NCBI GenBank assembly: GCA_014896635.1
Contig: JADBKA010000097.1
Coordinates: 1-17,310, forward strand
Direction of reading: 5' to 3'
Source of the DNA: Ktedonobacteraceae bacterium
GTDB lineage: Bacteria; Chloroflexota; Ktedonobacteria; Ktedonobacterales; Ktedonobacteraceae
Length of the DNA: 17,310 bases
Under the pieces are notes generated by a model that worked only from the letters and a program-made list of their open reading frames with translations, did not search any database and was not told the origin of the DNA. Below, piece by piece: positions 1 through 6,996 of this stretch. The translations under genes were made by a program, and so were the position numbers. Within the stretch, counting starts at the first letter, position 1; every line of letters starts with the position of its first letter.

Positions 1-23
1 GTAGACTGAACGGAAAGAGGGAG

Positions 24-53
24 AGCCAGGAGGGCTACCACTCTCCTGGCTTT
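24..53. terminator. Terminator-like hairpin of an upstream gene
   Basis: AGCCAGGAG (24-32) pairs with CTCCTGGCT (43-51) around a 10-nt loop, and a short T run follows. It lies upstream of the padR promoter, so it probably ends a transcript that starts outside the window. The T tract is short, so termination is not certain. Confidence 0.4.
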
Positions 54-71
54 CCAGTCTTTGGCTACAAT

Positions 72-100
72 TTGACTTCCTCTCTTTTTTTCTTTATAAT
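72..100 (+). promoter_or_regulatory. Sigma70-type promoter of the PadR-family gene
   Basis: TTGACT at 72-77 and a perfect TATAAT at 95-100 are separated by 17 bp, close to the ideal sigma-A/sigma70 promoter. Transcription would begin near 107. This rules out the in-frame TTG at 72 as a start codon, because it is part of the -35 box. Confidence 0.75.
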
Positions 101-105
101 TAATC

Positions 106-121
106 TAGTCAGAACTGACCT
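106..121. promoter_or_regulatory. Operator-like dyad at the padR transcription start
   Basis: GTCAG-AA-CTGAC (108-119) is an inverted repeat just after the -10 box. The 16-bp stretch 106-121 matches the perfect palindrome at 799-814 at 11 of 16 positions; the GTCA and TGACCT parts are shared. Its place at the expected start of transcription suits autorepression. The binding protein is inferred. Confidence 0.45.
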
Positions 122-137
122 AACAGGCATCGACATT

Positions 138-755
138 GTGTACTTAACAGAACTTACCGCTGCATATAAAGAGGTTATGCTGCTTGGCCTGCTGATGGAG
201 CGACCCATGTACGGGCAGCAGATCCGCGAGGTCATCGAGAAGCATCACAGATCGCTGGCCGGCTACATCAAAAAGCCAAGTATCTACTACCAGCTTGACC
301 GTCTGGTCAATCGTGGCGACCTGGAAGTACGCCGTGAGGCAGTTGAAGCGCCCGGTCCGGGAGCTGCGCATGAAGATCTGGCCCCACGTGAGCGTGACGT
401 TTATTACATCACCGCCAGCGGGCGGCAGCACTTCTACCAGCACCTGCGCAAAATGCTCAGCCAGTATACGCCCGGCCTCAACGAAGCAGAAGCCTGCCTC
501 TTCTTCCTGCACTATCTCTCCACTCAGGAAGCGGTCACGCTGCTTGCAGAGCGTCTCCAGCAGGTAAGAGCTTACAGAGCTGGCATTGTAGCGCAAATGG
601 CAGAGCGTGCTACGTCTGACGAGGCGCATGAGCTGATCTATGATTATAAGCTCACCTTGCTTGATGCCGAAATTCACTGGCTGGAGCGCACGCTTGAACG
701 TCTGCGCGGCAGCCAGGATGCGACAGCATTTTCGTCGCGTCCTTACCGATCCTGA
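138..755 (+). CDS. PadR-family transcriptional regulator
   Basis: The protein (about 205 aa from GTG 138) has the PadR winged-helix pattern: a first helix ending in LLMERPMYG, then QQIREVIE, and KPSIYYQLDRLVNRGDLEVR as recognition helix and wing. A C-terminal helical half (LYDYKL-like, LERTLERLR) matches the dimerising Vir_C-like region of longer PadR proteins. GTG 138 keeps the conserved TELTAAYKEVMLLGLL helix. ATG 177 would cut into that helix, and TTG 72 lies in the promoter. PadR proteins usually repress nearby efflux or detoxification genes and respond to phenolics or drugs. An MFS pump follows 92 bp downstream on the same strand, and both promoter regions share a dyad, so this is probably the pump's local regulator. 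The ligand is unknown. Confidence 0.85.
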   Translation: MYLTELTAAYKEVMLLGLLMERPMYGQQIREVIEKHHRSLAGYIKKPSIYYQLDRLVNRGDLEVRREAVEAPGPGAAHEDLAPRERDVYYITASGRQHFYQHLRKMLSQYTPGLNEAEACLFFLHYLSTQEAVTLLAERLQQVRAYRAGIVAQMAERATSDEAHELIYDYKLTLLDAEIHWLERTLERLRGSQDATAFSSRPYRS

Positions 756-798
756 AACATTGCCAATGAAGTAGCGAAGGGCTTTTTGTTTATCCATC

Positions 799-814
799 AG
801 GTCAAATTTGACCT
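799..814. promoter_or_regulatory. Perfect 16-bp palindrome before the MFS gene
   Basis: AGGTCAAATTTGACCT is fully self-complementary and centred 42 bp upstream of the MFS start codon. It resembles the imperfect dyad at 106-121 and is the likely operator for the adjacent PadR-type regulator. No clear promoter is visible in this gap, so the site may act on read-through from padR or on a weak local promoter. Confidence 0.55.
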
Positions 815-847
815 ATCTCTACTGGTTTCTTTGTGGGAGCCTTGAAC

Positions 848-2119
848 ATGGAAAGAACACATCAACAACGGTCGGCGTTGCTCCTGGTGGCATTGACGAT
901 CCTGATCGACTTTATCGGCTTTGGCCTCATCCTGCCTCTATTGCCCTTCTGGGCGCAGCGCCTGGGGGCCAATCCTTTTCAGATTGGCCTGATCATGACA
1001 GCATACGCGCTGGCGCAGTTCATTTTCACGCCGGTTTTAGGGACGCTCTCGGACCGTTGCGGGCGCAGACCCGTTATTCTGGTCTCACTGGTCATCGAGG
1101 CGATTGCGCTGGCCCTTACTGCCCTTGCCTGGACTTTTCCGCTGCTTTTGCTCGCCCGTTTTGTCGGTGGCCTGGGAGCGTCAAATATCGGCTCGGCCCA
1201 GGCTGTCGTCTCGGATACCACGCCGCCTGAACAGCGAGCGCGAGGTATGGGCCTGATCGGAGCGGCGATTGGTGTCGGCTTCGTTGTAGGGCCGGCGCTG
1301 GGTGGCATACTGTCGCACATCGAGCCGGGTCTGCCGTTCTGGGTGGCTGCCGGCGTAGCCCTGATCAATGCTTTGCTTGTTTTTATCCTTTTACCAGAAA
1401 CACGGTGTCCTGATGCAGCAGTGGAGGGTACAGCAGCCAGACGCAGAGATTTCCTGTTGAGCGGGTGGAGCACCCTGTGGCGCTATCCTGTTATTGGCCG
1501 TCTGGTTGCGATCAACCTGCTTTTCACGCTGGCTTTCACTTCGATGGAGACGGCGCTGCCGCTGCTGGTACAGCGCAATTTTGGCTGGACGGCCACGCAA
1601 AGCGGGTATATCTTTGCCTACGTCGGCGTACTCATCGTCATCATGCAGGGCGGTCTGATCGGGCAACTGGTCAAACACTGGCGAGAGCAGACAATCTTTA
1701 TCGGTGGCCTGCTGCTCCTCGCTCTCGGTCTGCTGCTGCTCACCGTCAGCAACCAGGTAAGTGTGCTGCTGGTTGCGCTGGGAGTCTTGAGTGTTGGCGA
1801 TGGTGCGGTTACACCGCTGGCTTCTACGTTGCTCTCGTTTGCCAGCCCGCCGGACGTCCAGGGGGAGATCCTGGGTACAGCGCAGGGTGTGGGCGGACTG
1901 GGCAGAATCGCCGGCCCGCTGCTGGCGGGTAGCTTTTTTGCCTTCGCCGGTCCTACCACTCCGTTCCTCATGGGTGGTATACTCGGAATGCTAGCAGTGC
2001 TTCTCGCGCTCCCGGCCATGCAGATTACGCGCAGGCCGCGTCCAGAAACGGCAAGCGAAAGAAGCGGCAATATAGCAGTTAATCGCACAGAAACAATACC
2101 GCAGACTCATCAACAGTAA
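848..2119 (+). CDS. MFS drug-efflux transporter, TetA-like DHA1 family
   Basis: A 423-aa inner-membrane protein with about 12 hydrophobic segments. MFS motif A is seen as GTLSDRCGRRP at residues 65-75 between TM2 and TM3. An Arg in LLARFVGGLGAS (R104, motif B) and the antiporter motif C region GLIGAAIGVGFVVGPALGG (about 135-153) follow. The opening DFIGFGLILPLLPF is typical of TetA-like DHA1 proton antiporters. ATG 848 was chosen over the in-frame GTG 833 because GGGAG at 835-839 sits at correct spacing before it. A hydrophilic central loop (about 190-210) separates the two halves. It most likely exports a hydrophobic drug or metabolite in exchange for protons. The substrate cannot be read from sequence, and this is not evidence of tetracycline resistance. 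Confidence 0.9.
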   Translation: MERTHQQRSALLLVALTILIDFIGFGLILPLLPFWAQRLGANPFQIGLIMTAYALAQFIFTPVLGTLSDRCGRRPVILVSLVIEAIALALTALAWTFPLLLLARFVGGLGASNIGSAQAVVSDTTPPEQRARGMGLIGAAIGVGFVVGPALGGILSHIEPGLPFWVAAGVALINALLVFILLPETRCPDAAVEGTAARRRDFLLSGWSTLWRYPVIGRLVAINLLFTLAFTSMETALPLLVQRNFGWTATQSGYIFAYVGVLIVIMQGGLIGQLVKHWREQTIFIGGLLLLALGLLLLTVSNQVSVLLVALGVLSVGDGAVTPLASTLLSFASPPDVQGEILGTAQGVGGLGRIAGPLLAGSFFAFAGPTTPFLMGGILGMLAVLLALPAMQITRRPRPETASERSGNIAVNRTETIPQTHQQ

Positions 2120-2142
2120 ATTGATAAGGAGAATTATGTATC

Positions 2143-2511
2143 GTGATTCGTGCAGCAGCTATGGCCTTGCGTATTTGCGGAGGGCTGGCCCTTATTCTCG
2201 GCCTGGTGGTCTGGCTTCTTCATATTGAAGGAATCCTTGTTCCCATTCATATGCTTCTTGGCTTGCTTGTAGCGCTGAGCCTTGCCATCCTGGGATACGC
2301 TATTACCGCTATCAGAGGGGGCAGCCTCGGCATGGGCATTGGCGCTTTTGTGCTCGCCATACTTGTGATTGTGCTGGGTCTGACGCAGCAATCCCTGTTG
2401 ATCGGAGATCTGCACTGGATTGTTCAGGTTGTTCACCTGTTGCTCGGCGTCGGCGCTATCGGCATGGGTGAGATCATCAACAGACGCTACAGCAGCATTA
2501 CAAAAGCATAG
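2143..2511 (+). CDS. Small four-helix membrane protein, function unknown
   Basis: A 122-aa protein made almost wholly of four hydrophobic helices (about residues 11-26, 35-57, 62-83 and 93-112) with short polar ends; I recognise no family. The GTG 2143 start has AAGGAG at 2126-2131, 11 nt upstream; ATG 2161 (residue 7) is an alternative. ATG 2136 is in a different frame and gives only a 30-codon ORF. The gene begins 23 bp after the MFS stop and is followed by a strong terminator, so it is probably the last gene of the padR-MFS transcription unit. That hints at a membrane role linked to efflux, but this is context only. Confidence 0.7.
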   Translation: MIRAAAMALRICGGLALILGLVVWLLHIEGILVPIHMLLGLLVALSLAILGYAITAIRGGSLGMGIGAFVLAILVIVLGLTQQSLLIGDLHWIVQVVHLLLGVGAIGMGEIINRRYSSITKA

Positions 2512-2540
2512 CATAAAGACTCTGTATCCCCCGGAATTCC

Positions 2541-2570
2541 CCCGCCAGGCACATGCCTGGCGGGAATTTT
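2541..2570 (+). terminator. Rho-independent terminator
   Basis: CCCGCCAGGCA (2541-2551) and TGCCTGGCGGG (2554-2564) form an 11-bp GC-rich stem with a two-base gap, as written, between the arms (a slightly larger loop in practice). AATTTT follows. It lies 30 bp after the small membrane protein and closes the efflux unit. Confidence 0.8.
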
Positions 2571-2591
2571 GCTGCTAGCCCCACCTATTTT

Positions 2592-2734
2592 CGTGGATAA
2601 GTTCGTGGATAACTTTGTGGATAAGTGGGGATAACCGCGTTAAAGCGGTGGATAAGTCGGGGATAAATGGGAATGTCACCTGCAATAGCCTCTTTCACGT
2701 TCATCAGTTGCTACTACATATCCACATATCCACA
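2592..2734. repeat. Array of DnaA-box-like 9-mers (candidate origin or DnaA-controlled region)
   Basis: Eight copies related to the DnaA box TGTGGATAA/TTATCCACA are present. Six read TGTGGATAA-like on + at 2592, 2604, 2616 (perfect), 2626, 2647 and 2658. The others in this set are CGTGGATAA twice, TGGGGATAA, GGTGGATAA and CGGGGATAA. Two ATATCCACA copies run in the opposite sense at 2718-2726 and 2726-2734. Start-to-start steps of 12, 12, 10, 21 and 11 bp place the first six on about one helical face. A T/A-rich stretch (2800-2838) lies between the array and dnaB. Family knowledge: DnaA-box clusters mark oriC but also DnaA-regulated promoters. The dnaA gene itself is not in the window. Confidence 0.7.
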
Positions 2735-2755
2735 CAGCACAGCAGTAGCCGGCAA

Positions 2756-2784
2756 TTGATTTCACGCCTCAGATTCGTTACACT
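2756..2784 (+). promoter_or_regulatory. Promoter of the dnaB operon
   Basis: TTGATT (2756-2761) and TACACT (2779-2784) are separated by 17 bp. Transcription would start near 2791, about 60 nt before the dnaB GTG. The inverted pair of DnaA-like boxes ends 21 bp upstream of the -35 box, so DnaA could control this promoter. Confidence 0.6.
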
Positions 2785-2852
2785 TTGGGAACATGAGAGT
2801 GCAAAAACGGCTGTAATTTTTTAATCTGCTATTTTCTGGAGATGCTGGAGAC

Positions 2853-4190
2853 GTGGAAAAGCTGTTACCGCAAAATATTGAGGCCGAGTGTGGCGTACTC
2901 GGCAGCATGATCATTGATCCTGAAGCAATTGTTCAGGTAGCGGACTTCCTGCAACCTGAAGATTTCTACCGCGACGCCCATCGCACAATTTATGAGATCA
3001 TTCTCCAGCTCTACAACCAGCGCGAGCCGGCTGACTACATTACGATCTGTGATGAGCTGGAGCGCCAGGGCAAGCTGGAAGATGTCGGCGGGGCCGCCTA
3101 CATCACCTCGCTGATCAACCAGGTGCCGACCAGTGGCAACGTCGAATACTACGGGCGCATCGTCGAGCGCACCGCGATTCTGCGCCGCCTCATCCATGCC
3201 GCCGGGCAGATCGCCGCGATGGCCTACGAAGAAGGCGATGCCGATGCCGTCCTGGACAAAGCCGAGCAACTGATCTTCACCATCGGCCAGCGTCATGCCC
3301 GCTCCGACTTCTCATCGCTGCGCGAGCTGCTCTCCGACTACATGGTCAAGCTGGACCAGTTGCACGAGCGGCGCGGCAGCATCGTCGGCACCCCCACCGG
3401 CTTTACCGACCTGGACCGCATGACCGGCGGCCTGCAAAAGTCGGATTTGATCATCCTGGCTGCCCGGCCAGCGGTAGGCAAAACATCGCTTGCGCTCAGC
3501 ATGGCGCATAATGCCGCCGTCAGGCACCGGCGTTCAGTGGCAATCTTCAGCCTGGAGATGAGCAAGGAACAACTGGTGCAGCGCCTGCTCTCGATGGATT
3601 CTGGCGTGGATCAGCAGCGCCTGCGCACAGGCTGGATCGAAGATGAGGAGTGGGAGCGCATCGTGTACGCGATGGGGACGCTCTCCGAGGCCAGCATCTG
3701 GATCGACGATACGGCGGGCATCTCAACGATGGAGATGCGCAGCAAGGCACGGCGCTTGCAGGCCGAACACGGCATCGACCTGATCATCGTTGACTATCTC
3801 CAGCTCATGCAGTCGTCCACCGGCGGCAAGCGCAACGAGAACCGTGTCCAGGAGATCTCCGAGATCAGCCGCAACCTGAAAGGGCTGGCGCGCGAACTGG
3901 ATATTCCTATACTGGCCCTGGCGCAGTTGTCGCGTGCCGTTGAGAGCCGCCAGTCGAAAGTGCCACAACTCTCCGATTTACGTGAAAGTGGATCTTTGGA
4001 GCAAGATGCCGACGTCGTGCTGTTCATTTACAGGGAAGACGTCTACAACCCTGAAACTGAACGCAAAAATATCGCTGATATCATCGTTGCCAAGCATCGC
4101 AATGGCCCGGTAGGCGAGATCAGCCTGTACTTTCAGGCCAGCCAGACGCGCTTCCGCGATCTGGAAGTCTCGCCGCCGGCGGAAGAATAG
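2853..4190 (+). CDS. dnaB: Replicative DNA helicase DnaB
   Basis: A 445-aa protein of normal DnaB length. The N-terminal domain begins LLPQNIEAECGVLGSMI (residues 4-20) and the linker/primase-contact region covers about 100-175. The RecA-like C-terminal domain opens with GTPTGFTDLDRMTGGLQ. Walker A is ARPAVGKT (204-211), the catalytic Glu is in SLEMSKEQ (E235), Walker B is LIIVDYLQLM (310-319), and DLRESGSLEQDAD (375-387) carries the conserved C-terminal signature. All key residues are present, so it should be an active hexameric 5'-3' helicase. Translation begins at GTG 2853 with GGAG stretches just upstream. It is first in an apparent operon with a DnaD-domain protein and a helicase loader, and a DnaA-box array lies directly upstream. 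Confidence 0.97.
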   Translation: MEKLLPQNIEAECGVLGSMIIDPEAIVQVADFLQPEDFYRDAHRTIYEIILQLYNQREPADYITICDELERQGKLEDVGGAAYITSLINQVPTSGNVEYYGRIVERTAILRRLIHAAGQIAAMAYEEGDADAVLDKAEQLIFTIGQRHARSDFSSLRELLSDYMVKLDQLHERRGSIVGTPTGFTDLDRMTGGLQKSDLIILAARPAVGKTSLALSMAHNAAVRHRRSVAIFSLEMSKEQLVQRLLSMDSGVDQQRLRTGWIEDEEWERIVYAMGTLSEASIWIDDTAGISTMEMRSKARRLQAEHGIDLIIVDYLQLMQSSTGGKRNENRVQEISEISRNLKGLARELDIPILALAQLSRAVESRQSKVPQLSDLRESGSLEQDADVVLFIYREDVYNPETERKNIADIIVAKHRNGPVGEISLYFQASQTRFRDLEVSPPAEE

Positions 4191-4210
4191 TTTGGAGGGG
4201 GACAAGCAGC

Positions 4211-4981
4211 ATGACAACTTTTGCCGGTTTCCCTTCCGGGAAAAATCCTTACGTACCCGTGCCGGAAGTCTTCTTCACGCGGCTCTTGCCGGAAATCGAA
4301 GATAGCGCCGAACTCAAGGTGACGCTGCATCTCTTCTGGCTACTCGCTCAAAAACGTGGGAATCCGCGCTGCGCCAGCGAGCAGGAACTGTGTAGTGATC
4401 GCACACTACTGCACAGTCTGCGGCGCAGAGGCGATCCACGCCCGCCCCAGGAGCGCCTGCGCCAGGGATTGGAGCAGGCGGTAGCGCGCGGTACCCTGCT
4501 GCGTGTTGATCTCAAGCTGGTGAGCGAAGGGAGAGAAGCGGCTCAAACCATCGGCTGGTACTTCTTCAACACGCCGCGCAGCCGCAAAGTCGTGGCCGAA
4601 TTGCAAGGAGGTGAGATGATTCCCGCCCGCCTTCTCACACATGAGGAAGAGCGCAAAGGACAACCATACCAGCAAAAAAGTAAAGAGATAGTCGTTACAA
4701 CCAGCGAGTATCCCACTTTGCAAAATCATGATCATTCGCGTGACACTACTGTACAGGTACAGATAGAACGTCCTAATATCTTCGTACTCTATGAACAAAA
4801 TATCGGTTTGTTATCACCACTGATCGCGGAAGAGCTGAAGGATGCCGCCGAGCAGTATCCGCCGGAATGGATTGAGGATGCATTCCGCGAGGCAGTACAA
4901 TATAATAAGAGAAAATGGAGTTATATCCGCGCCATTTTACGGCGCTGGGAAACGGAAGGCAGGCAATCATGGAACGCCTGA
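4211..4981 (+). CDS. DnaD-domain primosomal protein
   Basis: A 256-aa protein. The C-terminal part (about 188-249) is a DnaD/DnaB_2-type domain (DnaD or DnaB_2 Pfam families). It starts NIFVLYEQNIGLLSPLIAEE, ends in YIRAILRRWETEG, and contains the Y-x3-I-x3-W type signature (Y238 to W246). The N-terminal 20-105 region is helical and basic and fits a DnaD-like winged helix, but is diverged. A polar linker (about 140-185) joins the two. In Firmicutes, DnaD helps PriA or DnaA remodel DNA and recruit the helicase with DnaB and DnaI; here it lies between the helicase and the loader genes. GGAGGGGG at 4194-4201 sets the ATG 4211 start. The downstream ATG overlaps this gene by 13 bp, which suggests coupled translation. 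Confidence 0.85.
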   Translation: MTTFAGFPSGKNPYVPVPEVFFTRLLPEIEDSAELKVTLHLFWLLAQKRGNPRCASEQELCSDRTLLHSLRRRGDPRPPQERLRQGLEQAVARGTLLRVDLKLVSEGREAAQTIGWYFFNTPRSRKVVAELQGGEMIPARLLTHEEERKGQPYQQKSKEIVVTTSEYPTLQNHDHSRDTTVQVQIERPNIFVLYEQNIGLLSPLIAEELKDAAEQYPPEWIEDAFREAVQYNKRKWSYIRAILRRWETEGRQSWNA

Positions 4982-6645
4982 ATGATATTATGGGCAGAGC
5001 CGCGCCACGACGCGCTCTACCTGACGACTACACTGCTCAGGAGACGTTGCCGGCAGACGAGGGAGCGCTCCCTCAATATCCACCCTCGCGTCGTCCTGTA
5101 TCAGAGCAGGCGGGCCGCCAGGAGCGCCGTGGTTCCTCTGGCACTCGCTATTACCAGTACATATCCGAGGCCCATGCGCGCCCGCGTGCTGGCAAACGTG
5201 ACGGGCTTGAGGGACATCATTTTCCTGCGCCGCCACCTGCCACGCGCCCACTCTATTCGCGTGCACGTGCGGTTCAGGATAACGCCTCACCATCTGTATC
5301 ATACCCGCCCAATTGGCATCGCTTGCCACCCACAAGGCAACGTCCGCAGGAGATGGCAGAGGCCCACTATACATTATCTCCAGCCCCCTCTCGACCCTCT
5401 CAATCCCTGCCACAGCGGGCAGCCGGACCATCTGCCGATTACACCATTTGCCCGCCGACTCTATCAGCAGACGTCGCCGACGAGTGGGATGATGAGGGGG
5501 GGATGCTCTATGGCGATTGGGAAGAAGAAGAGGAGGAAGCGCCGCCAGTCTACCGGCAGGACAGGCGGGAAACGATCAGCGAGCGCGCCCCGCGCTACAC
5601 TACCGAGGCATCCGCTAAGGAAGCCTCAGACGCCTTCCAGGGAGAAGAGGCAGCCCCTTCACGCGCTACACGGGATCTACGCAACCTGCGCATGCCGGTA
5701 GCGGCTCCCACATCCTTGCCAGCCGTTCCCCCTGTTCCTGGTATCACCGGCTACACGCGGGAAGTACAGCGTTACCAGCGTATGACGCAACCTCTCAATC
5801 CTCAGGTTGTTGCTAGCCTGAGACACGAGCGGGAGCAGGAACCTGCACAGGGACCTCTTCAGCAGAAAATACGCCCACCGGCATCGCGCGAACACGGAGC
5901 CATACCGGCGGCGGTACCAGTTGCAGCTATGTCATCCGTGTCAGCCCTGGCGCAGAAAAATGTCTGCCCCAGGTGCAAAGGCGCCGGCTTTTTACGCCTG
6001 GATGTGCCGTTTGGGCATCCACAATTCGGTAAGCCTGTTGCTTGCACCTGTAAAGAGGCGGAGCGCAAAGAGAAACGCCGCCAGCAACTGCGCGCTATCT
6101 CCAATCTTGACGCTTTTCGCAATAAGCGCTTTGAGACGTTCAATCCGCGTGTACCCGGCGTGCAGGAAGCTTACAGAGCTGCTTTTGACTACGCGCAGGA
6201 CCCCGGTGGCTGGCTGCTCCTGCAAGGGCCTAACGGTTGTGGCAAGACACATCTGGCGCTTGCCATTGCCAATATATGCCTGGAGAGAGGCTCAGTAGTG
6301 CTTTTCTCGGTCGTACCGGATCTACTCGATCATCTGCGCGCAGCATTTGCCCCGACGGCAAGTGAAGTATATGACCAGCTTTTCGCCAAAATGCGCGAGG
6401 CCGAAGTGCTGGTACTTGACGATCTCGGCGCGCAGCAAAGCTCTCCCTGGGCCAATGAGAAACTCTTCCAGTTGCTCAACTATCGCTATAACCTGGGCAT
6501 GCCTACTGTCATCACTGCCAATCCCAGAGGATTGCAGGGCATCGACGAGCGCATCCGCTCGCGCCTCTCCGACAATGGCCTGGTGGTGGCTGTGCACATG
6601 GACCGCGCCCGCGATTACCGTCCTAATCATCCGCGCCGCGAGTAA
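4969..6645 (+). CDS. DnaC/DnaI-type AAA+ helicase loader with long disordered N-terminus
   Basis: A 558-aa protein from ATG 4969, preceded by GGAAGG at 4954-4959; an in-frame upstream start at 4915 lacks support. Residues 1 to about 328 are low-complexity, rich in Pro, Arg, Ser and Glu, with an acidic run at 184-190 (DWEEEEEE) and no domain I recognise. A zinc-knuckle candidate follows: C333, C336, C359 and C361 (CPRC and CTC). Then comes an AAA+ domain with Walker A GPNGCGKT (420-427), Walker B VLVLDDLG (480-487), sensor I VITANP (514-519) and an Arg-finger region DERIRSRLSD (526-535). Zinc module plus AAA+ matches DnaI-like loaders, which are about 310 aa; the extra 330 residues are unusual. 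It likely loads the DnaB encoded two genes upstream. IstB is a related family, but no transposase is present. Confidence 0.88.
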   Translation: MERLNDIMGRAAPRRALPDDYTAQETLPADEGALPQYPPSRRPVSEQAGRQERRGSSGTRYYQYISEAHARPRAGKRDGLEGHHFPAPPPATRPLYSRARAVQDNASPSVSYPPNWHRLPPTRQRPQEMAEAHYTLSPAPSRPSQSLPQRAAGPSADYTICPPTLSADVADEWDDEGGMLYGDWEEEEEEAPPVYRQDRRETISERAPRYTTEASAKEASDAFQGEEAAPSRATRDLRNLRMPVAAPTSLPAVPPVPGITGYTREVQRYQRMTQPLNPQVVASLRHEREQEPAQGPLQQKIRPPASREHGAIPAAVPVAAMSSVSALAQKNVCPRCKGAGFLRLDVPFGHPQFGKPVACTCKEAERKEKRRQQLRAISNLDAFRNKRFETFNPRVPGVQEAYRAAFDYAQDPGGWLLLQGPNGCGKTHLALAIANICLERGSVVLFSVVPDLLDHLRAAFAPTASEVYDQLFAKMREAEVLVLDDLGAQQSSPWANEKLFQLLNYRYNLGMPTVITANPRGLQGIDERIRSRLSDNGLVVAVHMDRARDYRPNHPRRE

Positions 6646-6665
6646 GCTGACCGGCAAAGAAAAAT

Positions 6666-6700
6666 CCGGCCCGGTACACTCCTGGCTGTACCGGAGCCGG
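6666..6700 (+). terminator. Hairpin after the loader gene, possible terminator
   Basis: CCGGTACA (6671-6678) and TGTACCGG (6687-6694) form an 8-bp stem with an 8-nt loop. CCGGC (6666-6670) and GCCGG (6696-6700) extend it past a one-base bulge. There is no T tract, so it could be a weak or factor-assisted terminator or an mRNA 3'-end stabiliser for the dnaB operon. Confidence 0.45.
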
Positions 6701-6748
6701 CAGGAAGAGCAAGCTCCTATCATTGATAACGTGAGATCTATGGCTTTC

Positions 6749-6777
6749 TTGCACTTGCACATTCCAGGTGTTATCAT
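6749..6777 (+). promoter_or_regulatory. Candidate promoter upstream of clpP
   Basis: TTGCAC (6749-6754) and TATCAT (6772-6777) are 17 bp apart. This would give a leader of about 210 nt before clpP. No CtsR tandem heptad and no HrcA CIRCE element is seen in the 351-bp gap (6646-6996), which otherwise holds only the hairpin above and no recognisable gene. Confidence 0.4.
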
Positions 6778-6996
6778 AACGGTAACAGTCCCCGTTTCAG
6801 TGGGTTTCCTCTGCACAAACTGTTTTTACCGAAGGTTCATCTCTTTATGTCTTAGTAGATGCACTGCATAGTACGGGAATTACAGGAGGGCCGGGGAGCG
6901 TCCCGGATAAGCTGTTCTCTCCATTCTTTCGGAGATGTGCTGGCTCATCTGACAGAGACAGAGAAGAGGGACCGTGATAGATAAGAAGGAGCTACT

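Noticed and set aside
72..137. TTG 72 as the start of the PadR-type protein
   Set aside because: It is part of the TTGACT -35 box of a near-ideal promoter, and the added residues are low-complexity and unlike PadR proteins.
144..797. Long open frame on the - strand opposite the PadR-type gene
   Set aside because: It is antisense to a gene with clear family motifs and has no promoter or family match.
799..814. CtsR heat-shock operator, because GGTCAAA is present
   Set aside because: CtsR sites are tandem direct GGTCAAA heptads; here the two halves are inverted and no Clp gene is next to it.
2592..2734. Iteron plasmid origin
   Set aside because: No Rep initiator gene or partition genes are present, and the neighbours are chromosomal-type genes. 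It is kept only as one possible reading of the DnaA-box array.
2615..2824. A 69-codon open frame between the terminator and dnaB
   Set aside because: It lies within the DnaA-box array and the dnaB promoter, has no ribosome binding site, and its sequence reflects the repeats.
4969..6645. IstB-type transposition helper
   Set aside because: There is no IstA transposase and no terminal repeats; the zinc knuckle and dnaB/dnaD neighbours favour a helicase loader.
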